A stretch of 44,683 nucleotides of DNA from Deltaproteobacteria bacterium (GTDB taxonomy: Bacteria > Desulfobacterota > Syntrophia > Syntrophales > UBA6807). The DNA is taken from the NCBI GenBank assembly GCA_016936905.1, contig JAFGWZ010000123.1, positions 1 through 44,683 of the forward strand, read 5' to 3'. The notes beneath the pieces were generated by a model. The model did not search any database, had not been told where the DNA came from, and was given only the letters and a program-made list of their open reading frames with translations. Position numbers and translations under genes: made by a program. Of the stretch, positions 25,881 through 34,596 are shown one piece after another. Each line of letters starts with the position of its first letter. Position 1 is the stretch's first letter.

Positions 25881-27032
25881 ATGAAGATCATAAAGTACTG
25901 TGCGCTGATTGGTGTCGTGATGGCCGTTCTCCTGCCGATGAACACAATGGCGGCAAAGCCCGTTGTTATCGGCCTTCAGGGGCCGATCACCGGTTCATGG
26001 GCCTATGAAGGCCAGATGGCAAAGCAATCCTGTGAAATAGCCGCCGCATTGATCAACCAGAAAGGGGGTATTCTGGGAGGAAGAATGGTGGAAGTAAGGG
26101 TCGTCGATGATGCGGGTGAACCGAAAACGGGCGCCCTGGCGGCACAACGGCTGGTAACGCAGAAAGATGTTGTCGCTTCCATCTCTACCTACGGATCGTC
26201 CATCTGCGAACCGGCCTCCACAATTTACGAAAAGTTCAAAAAGGTAAATATCGGTTACGGCGTCACCGCCGTCCGCCTTACCCAGCGGGGATATAAATAT
26301 TTCTTCCGTACCTGCGGACGCGACGATTCACAGGGGCAGTTTTTCGCCGATTCCGTCCCGGCAAAATTCAATGCCACGAGAATCGCCATCATGCACGATA
26401 ACACGGCCTTTGGAAAAGGACTGGCGGAAGATACAAAGCGGGCCTTGCAGCCCATGATCGATTCCGGCAAGGTGAAACTGGTCTACGATGACGCCGTCAC
26501 CCCCGGAGAAAAGGACTTCCGTGTTCCCCTTACCAAACTCCGTGAAACAAAACCGGAAGTCTGGTACTTCACCGGATACTATGCGGAAGCGGCCCTGCTG
26601 GTTAACCAGGCCCGTGAAATCGGCATCACGTGCCCCTTTGTGGGAGGGAACGCCGCCATTAACGATGAATTCGTCAAGATTGCCGGTCTGAAGATCGCCC
26701 AGGGGTGCTACATGACAAACGAACCACTCCCCGCCGACCTTCCCTATGAAAAAGCAAAGGAATTCCTCAAGGCCTACAAAGACAAATATGGTGAAATCCC
26801 CTCAAGTCCGTGGCCTATCTATGCCGCCGATGCGCTGAATATCATCGCCTATGCCGTTGATAAGACTGGTTCGACGAACTCCGACGTCCTCGCCGATTAC
26901 CTGCGGAACAAAGTTGACGGCGCCCCTGGCATCACCGGGCCGATCGGTTTCACCGAACAGGGAGACCGCGAGGGTGTCCCGTTCTATCTGTACGTCGTTG
27001 ACGAACAGGGCAATATCGTCGTTTCCAAATAA
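25881..27032 (+). CDS. livJ: Branched-chain amino-acid ABC transporter, substrate-binding protein
   Basis: A periplasmic binding protein of 383 residues, type 1 fold. The signal peptide ends near NTMAA (about residue 22). The mature protein begins with KPVVIGLQGPITGSWAYEGQ, the usual ligand-pocket region, and contains the LKAYKDKYGEIPSSPWPIYAADA hinge typical of Leu/Ile/Val-type proteins. The ligand could be a branched-chain amino acid, another amino acid or an aromatic acid; sequence alone does not decide. It heads the liv cluster and is separated from livH by a strong hairpin, which would allow excess binding protein over the membrane parts. Confidence 0.9.
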   Translation: MKIIKYCALIGVVMAVLLPMNTMAAKPVVIGLQGPITGSWAYEGQMAKQSCEIAAALINQKGGILGGRMVEVRVVDDAGEPKTGALAAQRLVTQKDVVASISTYGSSICEPASTIYEKFKKVNIGYGVTAVRLTQRGYKYFFRTCGRDDSQGQFFADSVPAKFNATRIAIMHDNTAFGKGLAEDTKRALQPMIDSGKVKLVYDDAVTPGEKDFRVPLTKLRETKPEVWYFTGYYAEAALLVNQAREIGITCPFVGGNAAINDEFVKIAGLKIAQGCYMTNEPLPADLPYEKAKEFLKAYKDKYGEIPSSPWPIYAADALNIIAYAVDKTGSTNSDVLADYLRNKVDGAPGITGPIGFTEQGDREGVPFYLYVVDEQGNIVVSK

Positions 27033-27061
27033 CAGGAATACGACCAATGTAATATGTTCAT

Positions 27062-27093
27062 TGAAGGGATTCGGGTACGCCCGAATCCCTTCA
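27062..27093 (+). terminator. Intra-operon hairpin after livJ
   Basis: A perfect 14-bp stem with a TACG tetraloop (TGAAGGGATTCGGG / CCCGAATCCCTTCA), 30 bases after livJ. The following sequence is ATTAATCG, with no T-run. It probably stabilises the livJ message or causes partial termination before livHMGF. Confidence 0.7.
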
Positions 27094-27177
27094 TTAATCG
27101 ATTACTCATACGGATCAGGCATGAACGCATCGATTCGCCGCGTCACTGCGTATAAGGTAATGTTGAGATAAGAGTCC

Positions 27178-28089
27178 ATGGAAGTTTTTCTCGAACAATT
27201 AATTAACGGTCTGACGATCGGTTCTTTTTACGCGCTCATCGCGCTCGGGTATTCCATGGTCTACGGAATCCTCAAGCTCATTAATTTCGCCCACGGAGAT
27301 TTCTTTACCCTGGGGTCGTACGTGGGATATACATTCCTTGTTTTCGGATCATCATTCATCACGGCCCACTTCGGGCTGTGGGGCGGCCTCATGGCCGCCA
27401 TGATCATCGCCGCCGTCTGTGTCGCCGTTGTCGGCGTCGTCGTCGAGCGTGCTGCGTATCGGCCGATCTATCCGGCAGGCCGCCTCCCCGCCGTCGTTTC
27501 GGCGCTGGGAGCATCCATCTTCATTCAAAACGCCATCATGGTTATCTGGGGCCCTCGGTACCAGGCATATCCCGCCTCTCTTATCCCCAATATTCATATC
27601 CAACTGGGGGGACTCCACATAACCGTGCTGCAGATCGTTATTCTGACCATGTCCTTCATGCTCCTCGGCATCCTTTACTGGATCATTCAGAAAACAACCT
27701 TCGGGGCCGCCATAAGGGCGACGGCCCTTGATAAAGATACGGCATCCCTCATGGGAATCGATTTTAATAAGGTAATATTCTTTATTTTTACCCTCGGCCC
27801 GGCCCTCGGCGCCATTACGGGCGTCATGGTCGGCATGTACTACCGGCAGATCAGTTTCACCATGGGCTGGAACTACGGCCTGAAGGCATTCACGGCAACG
27901 ATCCTGGGCGGCATCGGAAACCTCCCCGGGGCGATGTTCGGCGGATTGATCCTGGGAGTCCTGGAAATGCTGGGAGCGGCCTACATCTCGGCGGCGTGGA
28001 AAGACGTGTTTGTCTTTCTGATTCTCATCATGGTCCTGATCTTCCGTCCCACGGGGCTCTTCGGAGAAAAAGTAGCGGAAAAAGTGTAA
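27178..28089 (+). CDS. livH: Branched-chain amino-acid ABC transporter permease LivH
   Basis: A 303-residue inner-membrane permease. The start EQLINGLTIGSFYALIALGY and the segment LINFAHGDFF are hallmarks of LivH. The GGIGNLPGAMFGGLILGVLE loop near the C-terminus contacts the ATPase. It ends overlapping livM by one base (TAATG). Confidence 0.94.
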   Translation: MEVFLEQLINGLTIGSFYALIALGYSMVYGILKLINFAHGDFFTLGSYVGYTFLVFGSSFITAHFGLWGGLMAAMIIAAVCVAVVGVVVERAAYRPIYPAGRLPAVVSALGASIFIQNAIMVIWGPRYQAYPASLIPNIHIQLGGLHITVLQIVILTMSFMLLGILYWIIQKTTFGAAIRATALDKDTASLMGIDFNKVIFFIFTLGPALGAITGVMVGMYYRQISFTMGWNYGLKAFTATILGGIGNLPGAMFGGLILGVLEMLGAAYISAAWKDVFVFLILIMVLIFRPTGLFGEKVAEKV

Positions 28090-29090
28090 TGATTCAAGAA
28101 GCCAAACGCATGGGAAGGGAGGGGTTCTTCGGTTCCCAAAGCCTTTTTTTTGCAACCTTGACCCTGTTCATCATGTACCCCTTCGTGGTGAGCGATTATT
28201 ATATCGACGTCGCTTTTTTCTTCGGCATTTATGCGCTCCTTGGCCTCAGTCTCAATATTGTTCTGGGAGAAGTCGGATTATTTGACCTGGGACACGCCGG
28301 TTTTTATGCCATCGGAGCATACACCACAGCGATTCTCAATACAAAATTCGGTATTCCGGTTCTCATCCTCCTGCCCATCAGCGCAGCAGCAGCCGCCCTT
28401 TTTGCCTATGTGGTATGCTCGCCGATCATTCATCTTCGAGGTGACTATCTCTGCATCGTAACGATAGGGATGGGAGAAATAGTCAGAATAGCCCTCATCA
28501 ATAATCCCTTTGATCTTACGGGAGGACCAAATGGAGTGTACGGCATCGATTTCCCCTCTTTCGGTGGTCCCTTCGTCATCGATTCGTCCATCGAATACTA
28601 TTTTCTCATCTGGATCGTCGTCGCGCTGAGCATATACGGTCTCATACGACTGCAGAAATCCCACATAGGACGGGCATGGAACTATATCAGAGAGGATGAG
28701 GTGGCGGCAGGGGCCAGCGGTATCGATGTGCGGTACTATAAACTCCTGGCATTCGTTCTCGGCGCCGCCCTGGCGGGCGTTGCCGGAAATATCTACGCCA
28801 GCAAGCTCATGTGCGTTTCCCCCGAAAGTTTTACCTTCTGGGAATCCTGCCTCATGTTCTGTATCGTTCTCATCGGCGGCATGGGATCGATTCCCGGTGT
28901 CCTCATCGGTGCGGCCTTTATCAGCCTCTTTCCCGAGATATTCAGGCCGTTCGCCATGTACCGGATGTTGATCTTCGGCACGGTCATGATCCTTCTGATG
29001 ATGTTCAGGCCCGGAGGCGCGTGGCCCCGGAAGCGCGGCGCCGCCGAGCATCCCCCACTCCATCCTGGAAAGGAAGGCATCGATGGCTGA
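28089..29090 (+). CDS. livM: Branched-chain amino-acid ABC transporter permease LivM
   Basis: A 333-residue permease partner of LivH. Typical segments are YALLGLSLNIVLGEVGLFDLG, HAGFYAIGAYT and the GGMGSIPGVLIGAAF coupling loop. The start at the ATG at 28089 overlaps the livH stop; the frame runs further upstream inside livH but that part is not coding. The C-terminal tail overlaps livG by 8 bases, consistent with a translationally coupled operon. Confidence 0.93.
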   Translation: MIQEAKRMGREGFFGSQSLFFATLTLFIMYPFVVSDYYIDVAFFFGIYALLGLSLNIVLGEVGLFDLGHAGFYAIGAYTTAILNTKFGIPVLILLPISAAAAALFAYVVCSPIIHLRGDYLCIVTIGMGEIVRIALINNPFDLTGGPNGVYGIDFPSFGGPFVIDSSIEYYFLIWIVVALSIYGLIRLQKSHIGRAWNYIREDEVAAGASGIDVRYYKLLAFVLGAALAGVAGNIYASKLMCVSPESFTFWESCLMFCIVLIGGMGSIPGVLIGAAFISLFPEIFRPFAMYRMLIFGTVMILLMMFRPGGAWPRKRGAAEHPPLHPGKEGIDG

Positions 29091-29895
29091 TTCCGCTCTC
29101 CGAAGCTCACATCCCGTGGTCCTCGAAACACAGAACCTGACGAAGATGTTCGGAGGGCTGACCGCGGTCAACGCATTCGATGCCCAGGTCCACAGAGGAG
29201 AGATATGCAGCATCATCGGACCAAACGGCGCCGGGAAAACAACGGTGTTCAACGCCGTGACAGGAATTTACACCCCTGAGAAAGGCCGTATTGTTTTTAA
29301 CGGAAACGACATCACCGGCCATAAACCGCACCATATCGTTGCCGCCGGCATTGCCCGCACATTCCAGAATATCCGTCTTTTCCCCACGATGACCTGCATG
29401 GAAAACATCATGGCGGGGCATCACTGCAGGATTTCATCGGGGCTGTGGGGCACACTCTTCAGATCGTCCGGGCAGAAACGGGAGGAAGAGGAAACAAGAA
29501 GCATTGCGGAATCGAGAATCAGACAGGTTCGGCTCTGGGACTATCGCCATGAGCTGGCAAGAAACATCGCTTACGGAAGCCAGAGGATGGTTGAAATTGC
29601 ACGGGCGCTCGCGACGGATCCAACACTCCTGGTGCTTGACGAACCGAGCAGCGGCCTGAATCCCAGAGAGACGGAAGAACTGATGGAATTTCTCACCGGA
29701 TTGATCAAAGAGGAAGATATAACAATCCTGCTGATCGAACATGATATGAACGTGGTTATGGGTATTTCCGACTGGGTCATCGTCATGGACGAAGGCAGGA
29801 AAATCGCCGAAGGCGGACCGGATCAGATATACCATAACCCTCGAGTCATCGAAGCCTATCTCGGCAGTGATGACAGGCAGGCACACCAGGAATAA
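29083..29895 (+). CDS. livG: Branched-chain amino-acid ABC transporter ATPase LivG
   Basis: A 270-residue ABC ATPase. Walker A GPNGAGKTT, the family-specific FQNIRLFPTMT, a signature region reading AYGSQRMVEIARALA (the LSGGQ variant usual in LivG) and Walker B LLVLDEPSSGLNP are complete. AAAGGAAGG precedes the ATG. livF follows after 5 bases. Confidence 0.94.
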   Translation: MADSALRSSHPVVLETQNLTKMFGGLTAVNAFDAQVHRGEICSIIGPNGAGKTTVFNAVTGIYTPEKGRIVFNGNDITGHKPHHIVAAGIARTFQNIRLFPTMTCMENIMAGHHCRISSGLWGTLFRSSGQKREEEETRSIAESRIRQVRLWDYRHELARNIAYGSQRMVEIARALATDPTLLVLDEPSSGLNPRETEELMEFLTGLIKEEDITILLIEHDMNVVMGISDWVIVMDEGRKIAEGGPDQIYHNPRVIEAYLGSDDRQAHQE

Positions 29896-29900
29896 CGACC

Positions 29901-30644
29901 ATGGCTCCACTTCTCGTTGTTGAAAATCTTCATGTCTCATACGGCGCGGTCGAAGCACTCAAGGGAATCTCCCTCTACCTTGATGAAGGCGAAATAGCCT
30001 GCGTCCTCGGTGCCAACGGGGCCGGCAAATCAACGCTTCTCAAAGCAATTTCAGGTCTTATACCGATCACAAAGGGAAAGGTCTTTTTCAAAAGAGACGA
30101 ATTGAATCACGTGCCGTCATACGAAATCGTAGAGAAAGGCATCTCCCAGTCGCCGGAAGGAAGAAAAGTCTTCTCAACCCTTACGGTAGAAGAAAATCTC
30201 AACCTTGGAGGGTACTCCCGACGACGCTACAAGAATGAAATAAACGAAGCAAAAGAACGGGTCTTTGTCCTGTTCCCCATCCTCAGCAAGAGACGGCGAC
30301 AGCTCGCCGGAACGCTTTCCGGCGGCGAGCAGCAGATGCTGGCGATCGGGCGGGCCTTGATGAGTTCGCCGCAGTTACTGCTCCTTGATGAACCGTCCCT
30401 CGGGCTGGCCCCTATACTGGTTAATCAGATATTCGACATAATACGGGAAATCAACCAGCAGGGAACGACCATACTGCTTGTTGAACAGAATGCCCATAAG
30501 GCCCTTGGAATCGCCCGAAATGGGTATGTCCTTGAGAACGGTGCCCTGTCAACCAGCGGATCCGCGGAAGAACTGACATCAAATCAGAAAATTCAAGAGG
30601 CATATCTCGGGGGCACTGCGCTCAAGAATTACAGAAAACCATAA
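29901..30644 (+). CDS. livF: Branched-chain amino-acid ABC transporter ATPase LivF
   Basis: A 247-residue ABC ATPase. Walker A GANGAGKST, SPEGRKVFSTLTVEENL (diagnostic for LivF), signature LSGGEQQMLAIGRAL and Walker B LLLLDEPSLGLAP are intact. It is the last gene of the liv operon and is followed by a hairpin. Confidence 0.94.
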   Translation: MAPLLVVENLHVSYGAVEALKGISLYLDEGEIACVLGANGAGKSTLLKAISGLIPITKGKVFFKRDELNHVPSYEIVEKGISQSPEGRKVFSTLTVEENLNLGGYSRRRYKNEINEAKERVFVLFPILSKRRRQLAGTLSGGEQQMLAIGRALMSSPQLLLLDEPSLGLAPILVNQIFDIIREINQQGTTILLVEQNAHKALGIARNGYVLENGALSTSGSAEELTSNQKIQEAYLGGTALKNYRKP

Positions 30645-30678
30645 GTCAAACACTACGGAATCTTTCTCTGTTTTTTAT

Positions 30679-30706
30679 AAGGGGATCATACCCTGGTTAT
30701 CCCCTT
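30679..30706 (+). terminator. Probable terminator of the liv operon
   Basis: An 8-bp stem (AAGGGGAT / ATCCCCTT) with a 12-base loop lies 35 bases after livF. The T-run after it is weak (CTTC), while a run of six T lies before it, so it may serve the opposite strand or be only partly effective. Confidence 0.45.
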
Positions 30707-30819
30707 CTTCATCACAGGCTGATTATTTTGACAAAACAGTTATTCACTGATAATGAATTGTTTTTCATACTATATGACGGTCAATGACAACAGGACATAC
30801 CGCCAAAGGCTGGTTTCAC

Positions 30820-31809
30820 ATGCTCGATAACCATAAGCGGAACATTAATTATCTAAGGGTATCGGTGACTGATCGCTGTAACCTCCGGTGCGTCTACTGT
30901 ATGCCGAAAGAAGGACTGTCTCAACTGGGACACAGGGACATTCTGAGTTACGAAGAAATTTTGAGGGTCGTTGAAGTTGCCATTAAAACAGGAATTGCGA
31001 AGGTCAGGGTAACCGGTGGAGAACCCCTGGTGCGGAGGGGTATCGTCGAGTTCATGGCACTGCTTAAAGATATGGAGGGCCTCCGGGATATTTCCATGAC
31101 AACGAATGGAATACTTCTCGAAAAATACGCGAAGGACCTCTACGAGAGCGGCATTAAAAGGATTAATGTAAGCCTTGACTCGCTGGATTCCGAAAAATAC
31201 CGAAAAATCACAAGACAGGGCGAGTTATCCCGGGTCCTTCAGGGAATCGCAAAAGCGGAACACATCGGATTTTCTCCCATTAAAATCAACGTGGTCGCCA
31301 TAGATGGATTCAATGATGATGAAATAGTGGACTTCGCCAAGCTTACCATGACGAAACCCTACCAGGTGCGATTCATCGAGTATATGCCCATAGGGCCGGC
31401 GTCCCTGGAAAACGGATTCCGGTCTCTTTCCAATGATGTTATTATGGACAGGATCAACCACGTTATCCCCATCGAGCCACTGGGAGAAAACGGAGGAACC
31501 GACGGACCTGCCCGGCTGTACAAAATGAGGGGGGCCGTGGGAACAATCGGTTTCATCAGCGCCATAAGTCACCAGTTCTGCCAATCGTGCAATCGGCTCC
31601 GACTCACGGCCGACGGTAAGCTCCGGGCATGCCTGCTCATCGATAATGAAGTAGACGTTAGATCACCGTTGCGTAATGGCTGCACCGATTTAGAACTGGA
31701 AGAAATCATTAAATATGTTATCATAAACAAGCCTCTGCACGGCGGCATCAGGTGTCATAAGAACCAGCGGAAAAACTGTACGCGTACAATGTCGTCAATA
31801 GGAGGATAG
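30820..31809 (+). CDS. moaA: GTP 3',8-cyclase MoaA (molybdenum cofactor synthesis)
   Basis: A radical SAM enzyme that starts molybdopterin synthesis from GTP. The N-terminal CNLRCVYC cluster motif, VRVTGGEPLVR and the C-terminal second cluster FCQSCNRLRL with a later CLL cysteine are all present. The terminal Gly-Gly (SSIGG) needed for catalysis is intact. Starting at the ATG at 30820 gives 329 residues and the typical MLDNHKRNINYLRVSVTD start; an earlier ATG at 30784 adds 12 codons. No other moa gene is nearby. Confidence 0.93.
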   Translation: MLDNHKRNINYLRVSVTDRCNLRCVYCMPKEGLSQLGHRDILSYEEILRVVEVAIKTGIAKVRVTGGEPLVRRGIVEFMALLKDMEGLRDISMTTNGILLEKYAKDLYESGIKRINVSLDSLDSEKYRKITRQGELSRVLQGIAKAEHIGFSPIKINVVAIDGFNDDEIVDFAKLTMTKPYQVRFIEYMPIGPASLENGFRSLSNDVIMDRINHVIPIEPLGENGGTDGPARLYKMRGAVGTIGFISAISHQFCQSCNRLRLTADGKLRACLLIDNEVDVRSPLRNGCTDLELEEIIKYVIINKPLHGGIRCHKNQRKNCTRTMSSIGG

Positions 31810-31987
31810 GCAGGATACTGATGACGGCAACTATCGCAGCACCACGGGTGCCGCTGTAATGCAATGTCATTAAATATTAAAAAACGGTATCCTCCGCAGA
31901 AAAGATTTCATGAAGACAGATCACATGAGTCTTCTTATGAGCATCAGGCCCTGAACTCTCAGACAACGAGTGTCACAGGATCGTGCC

Positions 31988-32746
31988 ATGATCTTCGATG
32001 AAAAAACGGTACAGGCGTATGATGAATGGCTGAGGTCTCCGGCGGGTTATTATATCGCGGGGAGAAAACAGAAGCTGATTCTGGATCTCCTTGCGCTGCG
32101 TGAGGGAGAAACTGTCCTTGATGTTGGATGCGGGACCGGACAGTTTCTCATGGTGTTCAGGCGTCACGGCTGTGAAGTCGCCGGAATCGATCCGTCTCAG
32201 GCCATGATCGATGTAGCTCGGAAGAAACTCGGCCACCGGGCAGACCTCTATCGTGGGGACCTTCATGACCTGCCCTTTTCCGACAATGACTTTGATGTCG
32301 TCTCCATTATTACCTCCCTCGAGTTCTGTGAGGACCCGGAAAAGGTTATCGCGGAAGCATTTCGTGTTGCCCGCAATCGAATCGTTATCGTCTTTATCAA
32401 CAGATACTCGCCGGCAATGGGACATCGGAAAGAAGATCCGATTGTTCGTCATGCCCTCCGTACATTCGGAATCTGGGAAATGAAACGTCTTGTTACCACG
32501 GCATTCACGTCAATGCATGTCCTATGGGGAAGTGTCATATTTCTTCCCTTTTGGTGCTACCCTTCGTTTTCGGTGGTCGAAGAACGGATCCCGATCCCCA
32601 GGAACCCTCTGGGTTTCTTTGGCGCATGTCTGTTCCCCGTTGTTTACACCCATCACACCATACAGCATCCTTTAAAAAGTTCTCTGGCCGTCGATGTTCG
32701 CAATGGCCGTCATGTGCCGGGAACCGCCCGGGAGATGAAACGATGA
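31988..32746 (+). CDS. SAM-dependent methyltransferase
   Basis: A Methyltransf_11-type enzyme of 252 residues. Motif I is VLDVGCGTGQF, followed by VAGIDPSQAMID and DLPFSDNDFDVVSIITSLEF. The C-terminal third, with hydrophobic segments around SVIFLPFWCYPSF, is unusual for a soluble methyltransferase and may touch a membrane or lipid substrate. A GTG at 31970 is an alternative start. The last four bases overlap the start of the AmrS-type gene (ATGA), so the two proteins are probably made together. Confidence 0.85.
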   Translation: MIFDEKTVQAYDEWLRSPAGYYIAGRKQKLILDLLALREGETVLDVGCGTGQFLMVFRRHGCEVAGIDPSQAMIDVARKKLGHRADLYRGDLHDLPFSDNDFDVVSIITSLEFCEDPEKVIAEAFRVARNRIVIVFINRYSPAMGHRKEDPIVRHALRTFGIWEMKRLVTTAFTSMHVLWGSVIFLPFWCYPSFSVVEERIPIPRNPLGFFGACLFPVVYTHHTIQHPLKSSLAVDVRNGRHVPGTAREMKR

Positions 32747-33756
32747 TTCGAGAAGCCATGTTATATGAAACGATGGGAACGAAGAAGGTCCGTTGCAACC
32801 TCTGCGCTCACCGATGTACGATCGGACCGTCGAAAAGGGGAATCTGCGGCGTCCGCGAAAACCGTGACGGCACATTGTACACTCTTGCCTATGGCACCAT
32901 CATCGCTCAGAACGTCGATCCCATCGAGAAAAAGCCGCTTTTTCACGTCTATCCCGGTTCAAAATCCTTCTCCATCGCTACGGTGGGATGCAATTTCAGG
33001 TGCACCTTCTGCCAGAATAACGAAATTTCTCAGATGCCCCGAGAATCGGGCAGAATCATGGGCTCCCCCGCTTTACCTGAGGATGTCGTCAGCCGCGCCC
33101 TCACGTCTGGATCAAAGACCATCGCCTATACCTACACGGAACCAACCATATTTTTTGAGTACGCCCTTGATATCGGGAAATCCGCTCATGCGAAAGGAAT
33201 CAGGAATGTCTTCGTTACGAACGGATACATGAGCGCCGAAGCCCTTAATGTAATTTCACCGTTCCTCGACGCCGCAAATGTAGACCTGAAATCCTTCAGT
33301 GACGACTTTTACAAAAAATACTGCGGGGCGCGGTTACAGCCTGTTCTCGACAGCCTGAAACGAATGAAAGAGCAGGGAATCTGGCTCGAGATAACGACGC
33401 TCATTATTCCATCCCTCAATGACAGCGATGAAGAACTCAAAGACATTGCCCGATTTATCGCTTCTCTCGGGTCGGATACTCCCTGGCACATAAGCCGGTT
33501 CCATCCGCACTACGAGATGACCCACCTGCCGTCAACGCCGGTAAAAACACTCCACAAGGCGGCCCGGTTCGGCGCAGAGGCGGGGTTGAAATATGTTTAC
33601 ACGGGAAACGTACCGGGAGACCGACAGGAGAGCACCTTTTGTTCCAACTGTGGAAACAAACTCATCGACCGATATGGATTTCATATTAATGAGCTGAATC
33701 TTGATGGATCTAAATGCCCTCGATGCGGGACACCTCTTCATGGTATCCTCGGCTGA
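32743..33756 (+). CDS. amrS: AmrS-type radical SAM protein (AmmeMemoRadiSam system)
   Basis: A radical SAM protein of 337 residues, often annotated as related to pyruvate formate-lyase activating enzyme. The start RCNLCAHRCTIGPSKRGICG, the cluster motif CNFRCTFC, and the C-terminal zinc ribbon (CSNCGN and CPRCG) follow the AmrS layout exactly. The biological reaction of this group is not established. Its usual partners, AMMECR1 and Memo-like proteins, are not in the window; instead it overlaps a methyltransferase gene by 4 bases. The start at the ATG at 32743 has CGGGAG upstream. Confidence 0.88.
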   Translation: MIREAMLYETMGTKKVRCNLCAHRCTIGPSKRGICGVRENRDGTLYTLAYGTIIAQNVDPIEKKPLFHVYPGSKSFSIATVGCNFRCTFCQNNEISQMPRESGRIMGSPALPEDVVSRALTSGSKTIAYTYTEPTIFFEYALDIGKSAHAKGIRNVFVTNGYMSAEALNVISPFLDAANVDLKSFSDDFYKKYCGARLQPVLDSLKRMKEQGIWLEITTLIIPSLNDSDEELKDIARFIASLGSDTPWHISRFHPHYEMTHLPSTPVKTLHKAARFGAEAGLKYVYTGNVPGDRQESTFCSNCGNKLIDRYGFHINELNLDGSKCPRCGTPLHGILG

Positions 33757-33808
33757 ACAGGTAGAACGAGATAATAAATAACGATTATATGGATAGGAAA
33801 AGGATGTA

Positions 33809-34360
33809 ATGGCAAACGTCTTCATTTTTACCGTCAACGACGAACCCGCCGGGAGACGGTTCAGCATGACTATACAGAACGGGTATGATATGGGGCAGCT
33901 CCTGTCCCACATACAGGATGAATCACACAGAGATGCTCTAGAGCAAATGTATGCCGGCGGAAAATGCTACCTCTGGGGAGAGGCGGAGGAAAGCGGAAAA
34001 ACGCGATCCGAATGGGAAATCATGTGTGAAGGAGACCTCGCACTCGGTTATAGTGAAAACGCTATTATATCCGTATCACGCGTCATGTATAAAATGGACG
34101 ACCCTGCACTGGCAGATCATCTGTGGGGAAAAGATGATGGCACGTCTTTCCGTCTTATTTTTTTTATGACTATGCCGCATCTCTGCAACGTTGAGATCGT
34201 ACCCAGGATGCTTACCTATCTCGATCCGCCCTATGACAACCTGTCACGCGTCGGACCCGATAAGCTGAGAAACATACTTACTCACTATATATCTCTGGAA
34301 GACTTTGCCCGGCTTCTTTTCGGGGAGGATTTCCCCACCAGCCTCCGTCACTCGTTGTAG
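33809..34360 (+). CDS. Conserved-looking protein of unknown function
   Basis: 183 residues, soluble, with no signal peptide or membrane helix. The middle part reads ALGYSENAIISVSRVMYKMD followed by DPALADHLWGKDDG and FRLIFFM. That pattern (a strand, a basic residue, then a LWG-x-DD turn and a hydrophobic strand) recalls the PUA-like or EVE-like N-terminal domains seen before McrB-type GTPases, but I cannot confirm it. The N-terminal FIFTVNDEPAG segment and the C-terminal YISLEDFARLLFGED helix are unknown to me. It stands alone 50 bases after the radical SAM gene and 30 bases before a hairpin repeat. No frame disruption was seen. Confidence 0.65.
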   Translation: MANVFIFTVNDEPAGRRFSMTIQNGYDMGQLLSHIQDESHRDALEQMYAGGKCYLWGEAEESGKTRSEWEIMCEGDLALGYSENAIISVSRVMYKMDDPALADHLWGKDDGTSFRLIFFMTMPHLCNVEIVPRMLTYLDPPYDNLSRVGPDKLRNILTHYISLEDFARLLFGEDFPTSLRHSL

Positions 34361-34389
34361 CCTGCAGCCGTTCCCTTGTACCTTCCCTC

Positions 34390-34481
34390 TGTCATTTCGA
34401 ACGCATGTGAGAAATCTTGTGTTTATGAAGAAGCCACGCAGAACTAAGATTTCTCAGTCGCTTCACTCCTTCAAAATGACA
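34390..34481. repeat. Hairpin repeat, TGTCATTTCGA family, copy 3
   Basis: The ends TGTCATTTCGA / TCAAAATGACA (one mismatch) and the inner pair GAGAAATCTTG / AAGATTTCTC are as in the other two copies; the loop differs. It starts 30 bases after the unknown gene and could also act as its transcript end. Confidence 0.82.
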
Positions 34482-34536
34482 CTTTCTACCTCATGGTGTT
34501 TGCGAGACCATCAAATGTGACCCTGATTTATTTTTC

Positions 34537-34566
34537 TTGACTTAGAATGAACATCAATCGTAATTT
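34537..34566 (+). promoter_or_regulatory. Possible promoter of the membrane-tailed response regulator
   Basis: TTGACT (34537-34542) and TAATTT (34561-34566) are separated by 18 bases and lie about 30 bases before the start codon. The -10 match is only partial. Confidence 0.35.
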
Positions 34567-34596
34567 ACATGCACAGAAAAAAGCACAGGAATTGAA

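Noticed and set aside
27062-27093. Full rho-independent terminator after livJ
   Set aside because: The stem is excellent but no T-run follows, so I treat it as an attenuating or stabilising hairpin within the operon.
27352-29252. Long minus-strand frames opposite livH and livM
   Set aside because: Their products are rich in His, Asp and Glu, as expected from the antisense of hydrophobic membrane genes; no start signals.
30645-30819. Molybdenum cofactor riboswitch before moaA
   Set aside because: Only one 8-bp hairpin is present; the multi-stem layout of the Moco motif is not seen.
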